DNA of 64,000 nucleotides. Origin: Turritopsis dohrnii. Its lineage: Eukaryota > Cnidaria > Hydrozoa > Anthoathecata > Oceaniidae. Position 1 is the stretch's first letter. Every line of letters starts with the position of its first letter. The translations under genes were made by a program, and so were the position numbers. Below the pieces are notes generated by a model. The model saw only the letters and a program-made list of their open reading frames with translations. It was not told where the DNA came from and did no database searches. Location of the stretch: NCBI GenBank assembly GCA_027922465.2, contig BQMF02000497.1, positions 1-64,000 on the forward strand, in the 5' to 3' direction. Positions 54,608 through 64,000 of this stretch are shown here, one piece after another.

Positions 54608-55110
54608 GATCAAAACGGGATTTTTTTTACAAAAATTAATATTTGTGCGTATGTGTCTAAGTTTGATAATGTGACAAACTACAGGGGATTTGTAGTTTTT
54701 TTGCGAAAGAATTATGCTTAATTAAACGGTTTTTGGTTCGTAAGATATCTTAGGTTTAATATATTTCGTTTTTCAAAAATTTGATTTCCTCTGTTCTCAA
54801 AGATGTAATTATCTTATACGAGAACAAAAGAATTCTTCGAATAAACAATAGCTCCCATGTCAAGTTTTGTGCCAAAACGGGATTTTTGACGACTAAATTT
54901 CGTCGTTGGGAGGTAATTTTTGGTTGTGTGAAGCTTTGGCCAATTTGGAAACTTTCTGTGAAGGAATTTTCCAGAAACGTTCTTTTTTTCGCCAGTTATC
55001 TTAGGTTCGTCATATTGTCTTTTTTAAAAAACTTCTAAAACTCACTGTTCAGAAAGATGTAATTATCTTAGCTTAGAACAATAGAATTCTTCGAAAGAAC
55101 AATGGATTTC
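54608..55110. repeat. Diverged tandem duplication, period about 260-270 bp
   Basis: CAAAACGGGATTTTT recurs at 54612 and 54884; AGATGTAATTATCTTA recurs at 54801 and 55061; GAATTCTTCGA recurs at about 54830 and 55088. No coding potential. Confidence 0.6.
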
Positions 55111-55803
55111 CGGATGAGTTTTACATCTCTGTAAAACAGAGCAAATCTCTTGAATTTATTCTTTCTATTACCTAATGCTGGCGTTTTAGACCGTTTTTGG
55201 TTATTTTGGGTATTATTTTATATTATTTTGTTATCGTTTGAGGTTAAGGCACATCATTCCAACATTTTGTGTGAGTTAGTTTTGTGTTTTTTTTTTCTTT
55301 TATTTCATTAATTCATTCAGCAGTTCCCGTGGCGGGAAAATATACTGTTGTCACTTTCACGTCCGGTCAAATTTTTTCTCTTTTCTAATTGGATAAAAAA
55401 AGTTTGATTTCGATCCTTAATTTGATTGGAAGATGAAAGTGACTTTCTATTGGCCGTTGTAATAATTTTGTTTTCTGTTTGAAGAAAAGGATCAAATTCG
55501 ACCCGAAATGCCGTTCTGGAATTTGATTGGTTTCTTAATTCGGCGGGAGTTTTCGATCCTTTTTTTTATGGCTGTTTTTCTGTTGTTTTTAGTTGCCGTT
55601 TTGGATAAAAAATATGACAGTTTTTTTATGTACGTAGAAAATATATAAAGATTTAGAAGATTACGAAGTAACAAAGAAAGCATGCTAGTGGATCCTTTAA
55701 TTGGTATCTTTATCTTTAATTTAACAGCTAATTGTAATGATAATTAAATTACGATGGAAATGATGGAATGATGGAATGATGGATCCTTTAATTTAACAGC
55801 TAA

Positions 55804-56067
55804 TTGAACTTAAACGAACATTTTCAATCTGTCTATAAGACAGCATCTTCCAGACTGAGACTATTACAAAGAATTCGTCCGTACCTGACAAAATTAGCTG
55901 CGTTACGTATTTATGAAGCATTCATCTTATCAAAAATCATGTATTGCTCATTGACCAACTACTTCCATCAGCCCTACCAACGAGACTTACTATCCTCACT
56001 CGAGCGTTGTGCCAAAGAAGTTGTCAATACATTTTTCCGTTGTAATACTTCTATTTTTGGTTTCTAG
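55804..56067 (+). pseudogene. LINE RT C-terminal fragment
   Basis: Reads HFQSVYKTASSRLRLLQRI, PYLTKLAALRIYEAFILSKI, MYCSLTNYF and LSSLERCAKEVVN, the region after the RT palm in CR1/RTE-like LINEs (KASSRLNLL.RIRPYL...AL.IY.....P...YCS). Both sides are truncated. Confidence 0.6.
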
Positions 56068-56459
56068 AGTTACCATATATACTTATTTCTGAGTTTCAGT
56101 GTGTTACGGGATTTTTGAGTTTTTTCAAAAAGTGGGTTTTTTTTGTGTCTTTTTGAGATTGTTAGAATCCTCTATCTAAAGGCTTTCTTCTGGTGGAAAA
56201 AATTTTCGAAAAACCTCTTAAAGTTTTCGAGATATCGTTAATTTAGTTTTGATTGAAAAAAGATTTAACATCTTCCTGATGTGATGAAGTAGGCGGAGAT
56301 TCGAACAATGGAATTCTAGGAATTTTATCGATTTAAGCCAATGAGCGTTGGCCATTTGAAAAAATCTTGCATCCTACATTCATCACTAGGAGATTTTGTA
56401 AAATCTTCGTCAAATCTTTTTGTGAAGTTTTATATTTTAACTTTTTTGAGGTTTTTCGA

Positions 56460-56870
56460 CTTAAGAGTGGTGTTTCCAGCTCTTCAACCTTTGCTTGTGG
56501 TGTTTGTATTTCATTTCAATCATCGGAATCACTCGTTTACTCATACAAAAATAACAAGGTTTCAGAAAGAGATATTTCCTACTATAAAATACGACTGGTG
56601 AATACACTTCATTCAACCGGATACCGGATGTTCTCTCTATTAAGCGCCCCTATCTCCAGTAAGGGCCCGGCGGCTAGAGTGACATTAACTCTGAAATTAA
56701 TCAGCGCCCGGGCGGTATTAAGAACTTTGAACAAAAAGCGAAAACTCTGTAATAGAGAGAAAAGAGGAGAAGGAAAATTCCGGTTTTAACATATATTTCA
56801 CCCTATAGGGAAAAATATATAATAAACGCCCCTATCATCTTACTTTTTAATACACGCCCCTCATTTTATA
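56460..56870. repeat. Dispersed repeat copy followed by AAGCGCC/AACGCCC MITE-type sequence
   Basis: 56460-56622 matches 1620-1805. From 56630, GGATGTTCTCTCTATTAAGC and later CAGCGCCCGGGCGG (about 56702) resemble the element end at 3570-3606. 56820-56875 holds AATAAACGCCCCTAT and ATACACGCCCCTC. Confidence 0.5.
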
Positions 56871-57175
56871 AATGAACGCCCAAACACAGAGTTGTGACAG
56901 AGTTTCATATTTAGCCTCATTTTGATGTGACTCATTGTTTGTTTATAACTTGATAATAGTCTCTATCATTTCCAATTTCCATTCCAATTATTAGAACTTT
57001 TTTAGGCGTATTATTAATCGAATTTTTTTCTTGCCAAAAGAAGATACGATTTCTACGCTAAACAAAGATATTGACATAACATGTCATTTTAATCTTGAAT
57101 AACACTTACTGTGTAATTTGAGAGGTCTATGTCCATATCAGTGTGGTATGATCCAGACCTTTTTAAACACAGCAA

Positions 57176-57231
57176 GGTGGAACCATAGTCTATAGGAAAA
57201 AACGAGTTTTTTCTATAGACTATGGTGGAAC
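57176..57231. repeat. Micro-foldback flanked by GGTGGAAC direct repeats
   Basis: The hairpin CATAGTCTATAG / CTATAGACTATG has A6/T6 inner arms (GAAAAAACGAGTTTTTTC) and lies between two copies of GGTGGAAC (57176-57183 and 57224-57231, the second overlapping the hairpin base by one G). About 40 bp inserted. Confidence 0.75.
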
Positions 57232-57646
57232 TTAACGTGACAAAAGACAATTTTGTTCTTATATAAGTGGTTGTAGCTGCAAACAAGGTGTTTCCATCTT
57301 TTCATCAGTCTATAATAAAACGTTGCATATATTCTCTTCCACCGTTTGCAGAAAATGCCAAGGGCGTAATAGCCAATGCCAAGGGCGCAATGGTCCCATT
57401 TATGACTTGCAAAACCCTTCCCCATATGTCGCTTTTTTTTTTCTTTCTTCTCGAAACACTTCTTGAGTTCTAAACCCCTGTGTCTCATAGCATTTAGGTC
57501 GAAGACCGGCATGTCTAAAAATACTCTTTGACCATCTGGAGTCTAGAACCCAAGTTGCGCTTATATCAAGACGCGTTTCATTATTGCAGGGAATTGTTAA
57601 TGCTTTAACATATCCTTGATTATTGATGCTTGTTCTTGGAAGAAAT

Positions 57647-58282
57647 CAACCTCGTACCCAGGGTTTCTTGCCTTTTCGATATACGGACGGCAACAATTAA
57701 CCCTGGGTGTGAGGTTAGGAAGAAATGATCACATTGAATGCTAGCAGTTGCTCCCTCACGTCTCGACATAGTTGTTGCTCCAATAATAGTGTTTTCACGT
57801 ACTTCGTTGTGTCTCCTCGTTTGCATCAGAGCGCGTGTGTTAAATCAAACTTCTCCCCCTTACACACACAATTTCTCGGAAGCTTCGGCTATCTCAACCA
57901 GTTGGAAGTGCCACTTTGTTTTGTTTGCTTCGTTTTGTCGCTTGTTGCCGTTCTAATAATTGAAAGCAGTTTTGATATCGAAAGTGTGGTATTGGACAAA
58001 CGAGCCAGCCCGCCTTGCCAAGATCTCGCTTGTTTTTACCGAGATCTCGGCTAGGCGGGATTAAAACTGTACATATGAACACTCCATCCCGGTGAAGTGG
58101 GCTGGGATTTTAATATTTTCCAGTTTTTAGAAGTTCTGTTCCTTTCATACCCAATATATACTGTAAAAAAGATAATATTTTGTTGATGTGTGTAACATTT
58201 GTCTCATCACAAATTGGCCGCAGGATCCCTTTAAACCTTTAAACTTTTCGATAAAAGGCAAAAAACCCTGGGTACGGGGTTG
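57647..58282. mobile_element. MITE with CAACC.CGTACCCAGGGTTT ends (636 bp)
   Basis: The left end is CAACCTCGTACCCAGGGTTT followed by CTTGCCTTT; the right end is the inverse of CAACCCCGTACCCAGGGTTT followed by TTTGCCTTT. A further end-like sequence, CAACCTCGAACCCAGGGTC, is at about 59092. No clear target duplication. No coding content. Confidence 0.7.
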
Positions 58283-61200
58283 GGGATTCCTCAAACATAT
58301 GAAGTTATGATGAAAACACATGGCGAAAAAGGCGGTTACGAATAACCTCTCCAAACCAACGAAGCTCGCGGCTTGACATCTTAACCAGTTACTATCTATC
58401 TACAAAGTTGATGTATCACTTTAAATGTTTGAATGGTAGAGAGTGGATCAAATTTGATTGTTAAATTAAAAGTTTCTTAAATCAGAGATATGCAGTTTGT
58501 TTGTTTTTCTTTGTGAGAAACACTATCAGTTTCGTTTCAACGTATTAAATTTCATCTGTCGTCTTGTGGTAAGTCATTATATGTATCGAACAAAATAATA
58601 TATGTCTCAAAACTAACGAAACATACATGAAGGGGATGATATCGAAAGTTTTAACAACTGCTCAAATAAAGGTTATATCCAAAATGCCTTCGTATATGAC
58701 GTTTAAAAGACGTCTGAAAATAATCTGATTTGTCCGCTTTTAAGACGTGAATGAAATGCCTGATCTTTTTAGAAGACGTCATTTAGACGTATAAAACAGA
58801 CGCCTGTTGGACATCTTCAGAAATGAGTTGAAAAAGCTGATATTTCAGAGCATTTTCAGATGTCTTTTAGACGCACGAAAAGACGTCTTTTTGACGTAAA
58901 CGATAACGTCTAAAAGACTTTAAGAGGTCTTTTAATGATGTTGTTATTAGAAAGAAATATATTGAGTTTTGTTTCCAGTGGTTTCGCATAGTGATCTATA
59001 TACGAAAGAATTTTTTTTTGTCATCACTTTGACATTAGCTATAAATCCAAACATTTAATCTGATTGTTTACTAATGGACATATCAAAAATCAACCTCGAA
59101 CCCAGGGTCTTATGTTGGAATGTTTCTCGACACTCAATCGTTGATGTTTTTTACTTTCGAAACTCACTCGTATTGATGTTTTTTACTTTGGGATTGTTCA
59201 CAAAAGACGTCAACCACTTCTTCAAGATTTTTGACTCTCCCTCCCCTCCTCCGTCAACCTGCGTCAACTTTCTTGTACCCCCTCTCCCCCTGAGTTGACG
59301 TCATCTTTTGGGAAGAGACTCTCCCCTCCTTGAAAGAAAGAACCAAATATTCCTTCCTTTACCTCTAGTCTTTCTGGCGTTGACTGAAGGAATCTGGCAG
59401 GGAAGTGTTTTAAGGTTCGTGCAATTGATCGAAAAGATTTTCGAATGGAGAAGCCAACAATAGCAACGTTGCTTTTGTTGGCTTCTCCATTAACACGGAC
59501 TGACTCACACTCACTACGGATTACATCAAGATCATATTCCGTTAGCTTATAATTAGAAAAATCAAGGTTTTGAAAATTGTGAAGGTTGACTTTTCAACAG
59601 TGGTATCACCCCCACTCCCTCCTCCGTCAATAGGCGTCAACTTCAGCATAAAAATTCTCTCCATCACAGTGTTTTTTTGCCGATTTTGCCGACTGGGTTT
59701 GTTTAATCATTAAAATAGGGAATTGCAATTCTTACTAGAATCTTTAAGAGTATGATCATGATGTGACAGGTTTCAAACATTACATTAAAACAGTCAAAAT
59801 ACTTATAAAGGTGTTTTGAACAAAATGAGCCTGAGCCAAAAACATTAGGTTTTTCACCGTAAAGTCTAATGTTTGAATCCAATCCGTTGAGTTGAGCTTC
59901 ACCTATAAAATAATGATGCGAAGGGGCGGTTAAATTATAAAGGGGTGGTGTGAAAAGAGACAGATAAACATGTATAGTACAATAATAGGTTAAAAATATT
60001 CCTCCTTTTAGCCGTTCTGGTACTTATATAGTCTTGTGTTGTATCATAAGAGTTTTCAAAAATGATAAATAACTTTGAAAGAACGACCTTCTTGTTTGTT
60101 TATGGTTAACCACATCAACCTCTGTTGACGTCACAGGACAAGAACTTTTAGATCCATCAAAGTTTAAGGTTTTCATTTCATTCTCTCGTGCCATGCATCT
60201 CATTAGTGCGCAGATTACCCATGGTTAAGCAAACAGAAAACCACGTGCACACAGGTCGTGTTTAGAATGTATAGGCCATAGTAGGTGCCGTGAATATCGA
60301 CACAGGATTTTCCCGACAGACGGTACCGGCACTTTTTTACTTATTTATTTATTGCGCAATTTACGCGCTTCTGCTGGTGTGGAGGATCATAAATGGGATT
60401 GACTATTGCTTCACAAAATAGTAGTTTTAGGAATTCATATAAAAAGATACGACATCATAGTGTTAATCTTCTTTTCTTTTTTTCACACACCAAAATGTTT
60501 CAGATCCAACCGGCAAAAAGATATAGCTTCTTCGAATTTGCCTAGTATTTTGTTTTCATTTTACTGACGTATTACAACAAGATTTTTTCCGCTTTTTGAA
60601 AATCTTATTGTGATTAGGTCTATCAGTGGACAAGAAAGCTAAATTATGACATCACCCAAGCCAATGTTTTCACCACTCAAACACGAAACGTTTCAGATTT
60701 TGCTCGCGATGCTCACGCTCACTGAAAATATTTTTCGAAAAGAAAATCTGAATAAAAACTAAAAATCGTTGGTATCACCGTAATAAGATTATTTTGTAGA
60801 TTCCATGTTCCATGTATGTGACCATCCAAGGGATTTTGATGACAAACGACATAAATAAAATAAAGTAACGGTATTTTGTTAGAATATGAAAAGTAGGATT
60901 CACCTACTCACTACGTTTCGTTTCATTCAACGTCTATGTATGTTTATATTTTTCATATTCCCATGCGCCAGTTTTCGAAGTTGGAACATAACCGGGAGTA
61001 TTATATCTAATTGCTATTTTGCCAAATAAAAATAAAAAGTTCATGAAAAATATTTTTTTATGGATAAAAATGTCTACACTCTCAAAAGATGTTGTTATCG
61101 CGACTACTTCAGCATTATTTTGAAAACTCAATGTGACGGATGTATAATTATAATGAACTGATTACCTGGTTCTTATTCAGTTAGAGATAAAAGAAACAAC

Positions 61201-61607
61201 AGTTTCTTCTCATGTTGCTACAAATAGAAACCGTCTGCTATAATTCTTTTTTTGTTTAAGTTGTTCTACCGTGTTATGTGAAATGAACATGGTTCACATT
61301 CAGTTTAAGAAAAAAGGAAAAAAAAGTTTGTTTTAAAGCTACTACCAATAGGAACCGTCCCTTACAATTCTTTTTGGTCAGCGCCGCAAGGTAGCTGATC
61401 TTTCATTTCCCCGTGTCTGTCAGTCCGTCCGTCCGTCCGTGTGTAAGATCGCAGTTCTTCACGCCCCAGTTGTACGCCCGTTGTTACTAACTTTGAATTT
61501 TTCAGTTCAAAATCAGAAAGTTTAAAGCACAACGATGATTTTTGGAAAATACATCATTTGTATCTGACGAAATAAATATATTTACAGTACGAAAAGAGTT
61601 CTCTTCA
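58283..61607. other. Gene-free stretch
   Basis: Contains the AGACGTC cluster (58680-58930), a solo CAACCTCG end near 59092, a pair of CTCCGTCAAC.TGCGTCAACT blocks near 59250 and 59627, and a (GTCC)n microsatellite at about 61421-61440. No domain-bearing frame. Confidence 0.45.
58680..58930. repeat. AGACGTC(T) motif cluster
   Basis: At least ten copies of AGACGT or ACGTCT, several as the palindrome AAGACGTC or inside TTTTAGACG, over 250 bp. Probably the body of a foldback or MITE-type repeat; ends not resolved. Confidence 0.5.
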
Positions 61608-61612
61608 TTTTT

Positions 61613-61644
<32 letters not shown>

Positions 61645-63839
61645 TTTTTCATAGGCTTTTCCGTACATAAATATACATTACCTAACATACAAAAGATTTG
61701 AAATTCGAAAATGTTTTAATTTCTCTTTATATATTCTTTACATATTCTGTACCATTCATTTAGGTTCTCTTTGGCCAGACTTTCGGCGTCTGACCATGAA
61801 AAGTTCATTCTCTTTAAGTCGTTTATGGTTTTTGACAACCAAGTTGTTTTGGGTTTGCCGGGTGGTCTTTGGTATGGTTGCAGCCCGTATCGTAACGCTT
61901 TTTTGGCTGGAATCTCCTCTGGTTGGATCGCCAGTTTCCCGAACCATTTCAGACGGCGTAGAGTGATTTTACTTTTCCAACTTGTGGTTATTGCTTTTTG
62001 ATATAATTCATCATTGCTGATGGTTTTCGGCCATTTGATGTCGAAAACGTACTTGCGGATGATTTTTCGTTGAAAAGCGTCTATTGAATCTTCTTGGGCT
62101 TTTGTCAGAGACCAAGTTTCGGAATTATACATGAAAATCGGTTCTACATAGGTGTCGATTATTTTCATTTTCGTTGACGTGGTTAGACTTTTGTTTCTGA
62201 AGAAATGTTCTAGGTTATTAGCAGCATTGATTGCTAGTGACTTTCTTCTCTTGATTTCTTCTTCAGTGTCGAGGAGAGATCCTAACAGCTTGCATTTTTT
62301 CCACGCATCATTCTTTTTGTTGATGACGAACCGTTCGGTTTTGCTGTCATTTATTAGCAGACCTTTTTCTGATAACATTTTCGTTTTTTCGCGTTCGTAT
62401 CTGCGGGCGTTGTTGAAATCACTTGTGATCACGCTAATGTCGTCTGCATATTCCATATTTATATTGACATGTCGTACTTGGGTGAACTGCGCGTAGTTGT
62501 GTTCTGTGATCTCGTCTGGTATTTCATTGGAAGTTATGTGTCGTTCACAGTATTGGTGGTCGTGGATGGTTGGTATTGATTCACAAAGTGATTTGGCAAG
62601 ATAGTAGGTGAATTGGTTCGCACTAGCGCAGTCACCCTGAGGAGCTCCGGTGTCTGTGCTAAACGTTTCGGCGATGGTATTGCCACATCTTACAGCAAGT
62701 GTCACTTCAAGCATTTTCTTGACGATATGCAGCTCATCGTTACTAATAGTATCTCGTAGAAATTCAATCAAGGTGTTTCGCTGTATACTGTCGAATGCTT
62801 TGCTCATGTCGAGGAGTGTAAGGTGCACGGTTTCATTTTTTGAGTTGATTGTTCTTTCAATTATCGTTTTAGCTGCAAATACGTGCTCTGTAGTTGACCG
62901 CTCTCTACGGTAGGCAGCTTGTGTTGGTGGTGTTTCTCGATCCATCCTTTCACCAATTCTCATCATCATGACAGCAGCCAGGATTTTTCGAAGTGCCGAT
63001 AACAGGATAACTGGACGCAAACTGGTTACAGGTCCCTTTGGCTTTCCTGGTTTTTGCAAAGGTATCAGGATGCCGTGATTGATCTCGATTGGACATTGGC
63101 CATTTGCTGCGATGTTGTTGAATATTAGCGCAATTTGATGAAAGATAGTTTCTGGGGCATGTTTTATTAGCTCGATAGGGATATCATCACATCCTGGTGA
63201 TTTATTTGATTTCAGTTTGGATACGGCTTTTCGTACTTCGATTGCTGTAAACGGTTTCGTCATCGGTATTGGTTGAATGTTTGGCATAGGCTCAGCATTT
63301 TTCCAAAAGATGTTCTTAAAATATTTCGAAATGATTTCAGATTGTTCTTGGTCGTCAGTTGTTTGACCATTGTCTGATGAAACAATAAGTGGTGTTTTAG
63401 ATTTCATCTTGTTGATCTGTTTTACTGCATCGTACATTTTTTGGTTTTCGTCCTGGTTCCTTTCTAAGGGGTTCATGATAGTTCTTATTTTCATGTTTTC
63501 CTCTTGTTTCTTTTCGCGATGGATTTCTGTCAGTATACGATTACGATGCACCTTTAGTTGAGATTTTAAAACCTCATTTCTGGTGGATTCGATCTGCTTT
63601 TGTACGATTCTCTGCATGTCAGAAAGGATAACAATGTCGGGATTACAGGTTTTTTTCGATCTTTCTTTGTAGCCGATGGTTGTTTTGGCTGATTCTTTCA
63701 GAATGTTAACAATCTTTGTCCACTGTTCCTGGTTATTGAAGTTTTGTTCAAGGTTGTTCGAATGAATAAATAAACGATTTGTTTTAATGCGCCCTCTCCT
63801 TCCACCCTTTATTTTAACGTAGTGCATTCTGGGAGCCAA
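61608..63839 (-). mobile_element. LINE with poly(A) tail, endonuclease region absent
   Basis: The minus-strand coding frame is followed by about 55 bp of 3' UTR and a 42-nt A-rich tail (plus-strand T run at 61608-61649). Upstream of the frame there is an in-frame TAG immediately before the first codons, and the 160 bp left in the window show no endonuclease domain. It is therefore 5'-truncated, or a derivative that expresses only the RT part. Confidence 0.8.
61716..63827 (-). CDS. LINE reverse transcriptase protein (703 aa, open frame)
   Basis: Start taken at the ATG giving MHYVKIKGGRRGRIKTNRL. The connecting region has Lys-rich helices (IVQKQIESTRNEVLK). RT blocks: VRKAVSKLKSNKSPGCDDIP, ILIPLQKPGKPKG, SLRPVILLSALRKILA, LTLLDMSKAFDSIQ, GAPQGDCASANQFTYYL, catalytic MEYADDISVITSD, and LLINDSKTERF. 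After RT: NLEHFFRNKSLTTSTKMKII, VEPIFMYNSETWSL, RLKWFGKLA and RPPGKPKTTW, a C-terminal module frequent in RTE- and L2-like LINEs. All RT catalytic residues (D of LLDMSKAFD and YADD) are intact over 700 codons without a stop. Clade not resolved. Confidence 0.88.
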   Translation of the reverse strand: MHYVKIKGGRRGRIKTNRLFIHSNNLEQNFNNQEQWTKIVNILKESAKTTIGYKERSKKTCNPDIVILSDMQRIVQKQIESTRNEVLKSQLKVHRNRILTEIHREKKQEENMKIRTIMNPLERNQDENQKMYDAVKQINKMKSKTPLIVSSDNGQTTDDQEQSEIISKYFKNIFWKNAEPMPNIQPIPMTKPFTAIEVRKAVSKLKSNKSPGCDDIPIELIKHAPETIFHQIALIFNNIAANGQCPIEINHGILIPLQKPGKPKGPVTSLRPVILLSALRKILAAVMMMRIGERMDRETPPTQAAYRRERSTTEHVFAAKTIIERTINSKNETVHLTLLDMSKAFDSIQRNTLIEFLRDTISNDELHIVKKMLEVTLAVRCGNTIAETFSTDTGAPQGDCASANQFTYYLAKSLCESIPTIHDHQYCERHITSNEIPDEITEHNYAQFTQVRHVNINMEYADDISVITSDFNNARRYEREKTKMLSEKGLLINDSKTERFVINKKNDAWKKCKLLGSLLDTEEEIKRRKSLAINAANNLEHFFRNKSLTTSTKMKIIDTYVEPIFMYNSETWSLTKAQEDSIDAFQRKIIRKYVFDIKWPKTISNDELYQKAITTSWKSKITLRRLKWFGKLAIQPEEIPAKKALRYGLQPYQRPPGKPKTTWLSKTINDLKRMNFSWSDAESLAKENLNEWYRICKEYIKRN

Positions 63840-64000
63840 AGGCTGCTAAAACTTATCAACAAGAACCAAGAATTACATTATGGTTCCTTAACAGTCGAAT
63901 TAGATTCTACAGATGCAAATATATAACAACAGTACTAACCTATATTGAAGTGTATTGAATCAAGACATTAACAACCATGTATCCTGATTGGATGAGATAA

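Noticed and set aside
1..64000. CRISPR arrays, bacterial operons, riboswitches
   Set aside because: Spliced eukaryotic genes and metazoan transposons throughout; tandem repeats present (12443-12690, 31438-32453) lack unique spacers of constant length.

Overview
The window is AT-rich animal (metazoan) DNA. The reasons are spliced genes with clean GT-AG introns, Death and fibronectin type III domains, an internal (CCCTAA)n tract of the TTAGGG telomere type, and a transposon load typical of invertebrates: DIRS-like, Gypsy, LINE, hAT, PIF/Harbinger and many TA-flanked miniature elements. I cannot name the species. A marine invertebrate such as a cnidarian, sponge or tunicate would fit, but nothing seen here decides it.

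The host genes are all on the minus strand between about 23.8 and 4.4 kb. They form two adjacent paralogous multi-exon genes, or possibly one long gene. Gene A (23765 to 16418) codes for an N-terminal domain with a cysteine cluster and a HEPN-like RNVNAH motif, then a death-fold-like helical domain, a Death domain, a fibronectin III domain and a Ser/Thr/Pro tail. Gene B (13360 to 4406) repeats the same exon series with the same intron phases. It lacks the HEPN-like exon and instead carries, between the Death and FN3 exons, one 2.5-kb exon encoding a P-loop superfamily-1-helicase-like ATPase. Every splice junction I propose keeps frame. Death domains plus a P-loop NTPase or a HEPN-like module suggest an intracellular innate-immune or cell-death receptor/effector pair. 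This is inference and is the main candidate for an undescribed system here.

The introns and the rest of the window are mostly mobile DNA. 8.2-9.1 kb: decayed LTR gag. 11.0-13.2 kb: a TA-flanked MITE with its empty site preserved next door, then an iteron-rich element holding a transposase tail. 15.2-16.1 kb: nested mariner-like MITEs. 18.6-21.1 and 29.4-30.4 kb: two decayed DIRS-like elements. 30.7-35.0 kb: LINE fragments around a nested MITE. 35.9-41.0 kb: a compact Gypsy element with an open reading frame and identical 95-bp LTRs. 41.5-46.3 kb: a Harbinger remnant split by a structurally complete hAT transposon. 46.4-49.7 kb: a LINE split by an 8-bp-TSD element, then another MITE. 50.3-58.9 kb: assorted MITEs and LINE scraps. 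61.6-63.8 kb: an endonuclease-less LINE with a poly(A) tail. The stretches 23.8-29.0, 49.7-53.1 and 58.3-61.6 kb hold no gene I can support.
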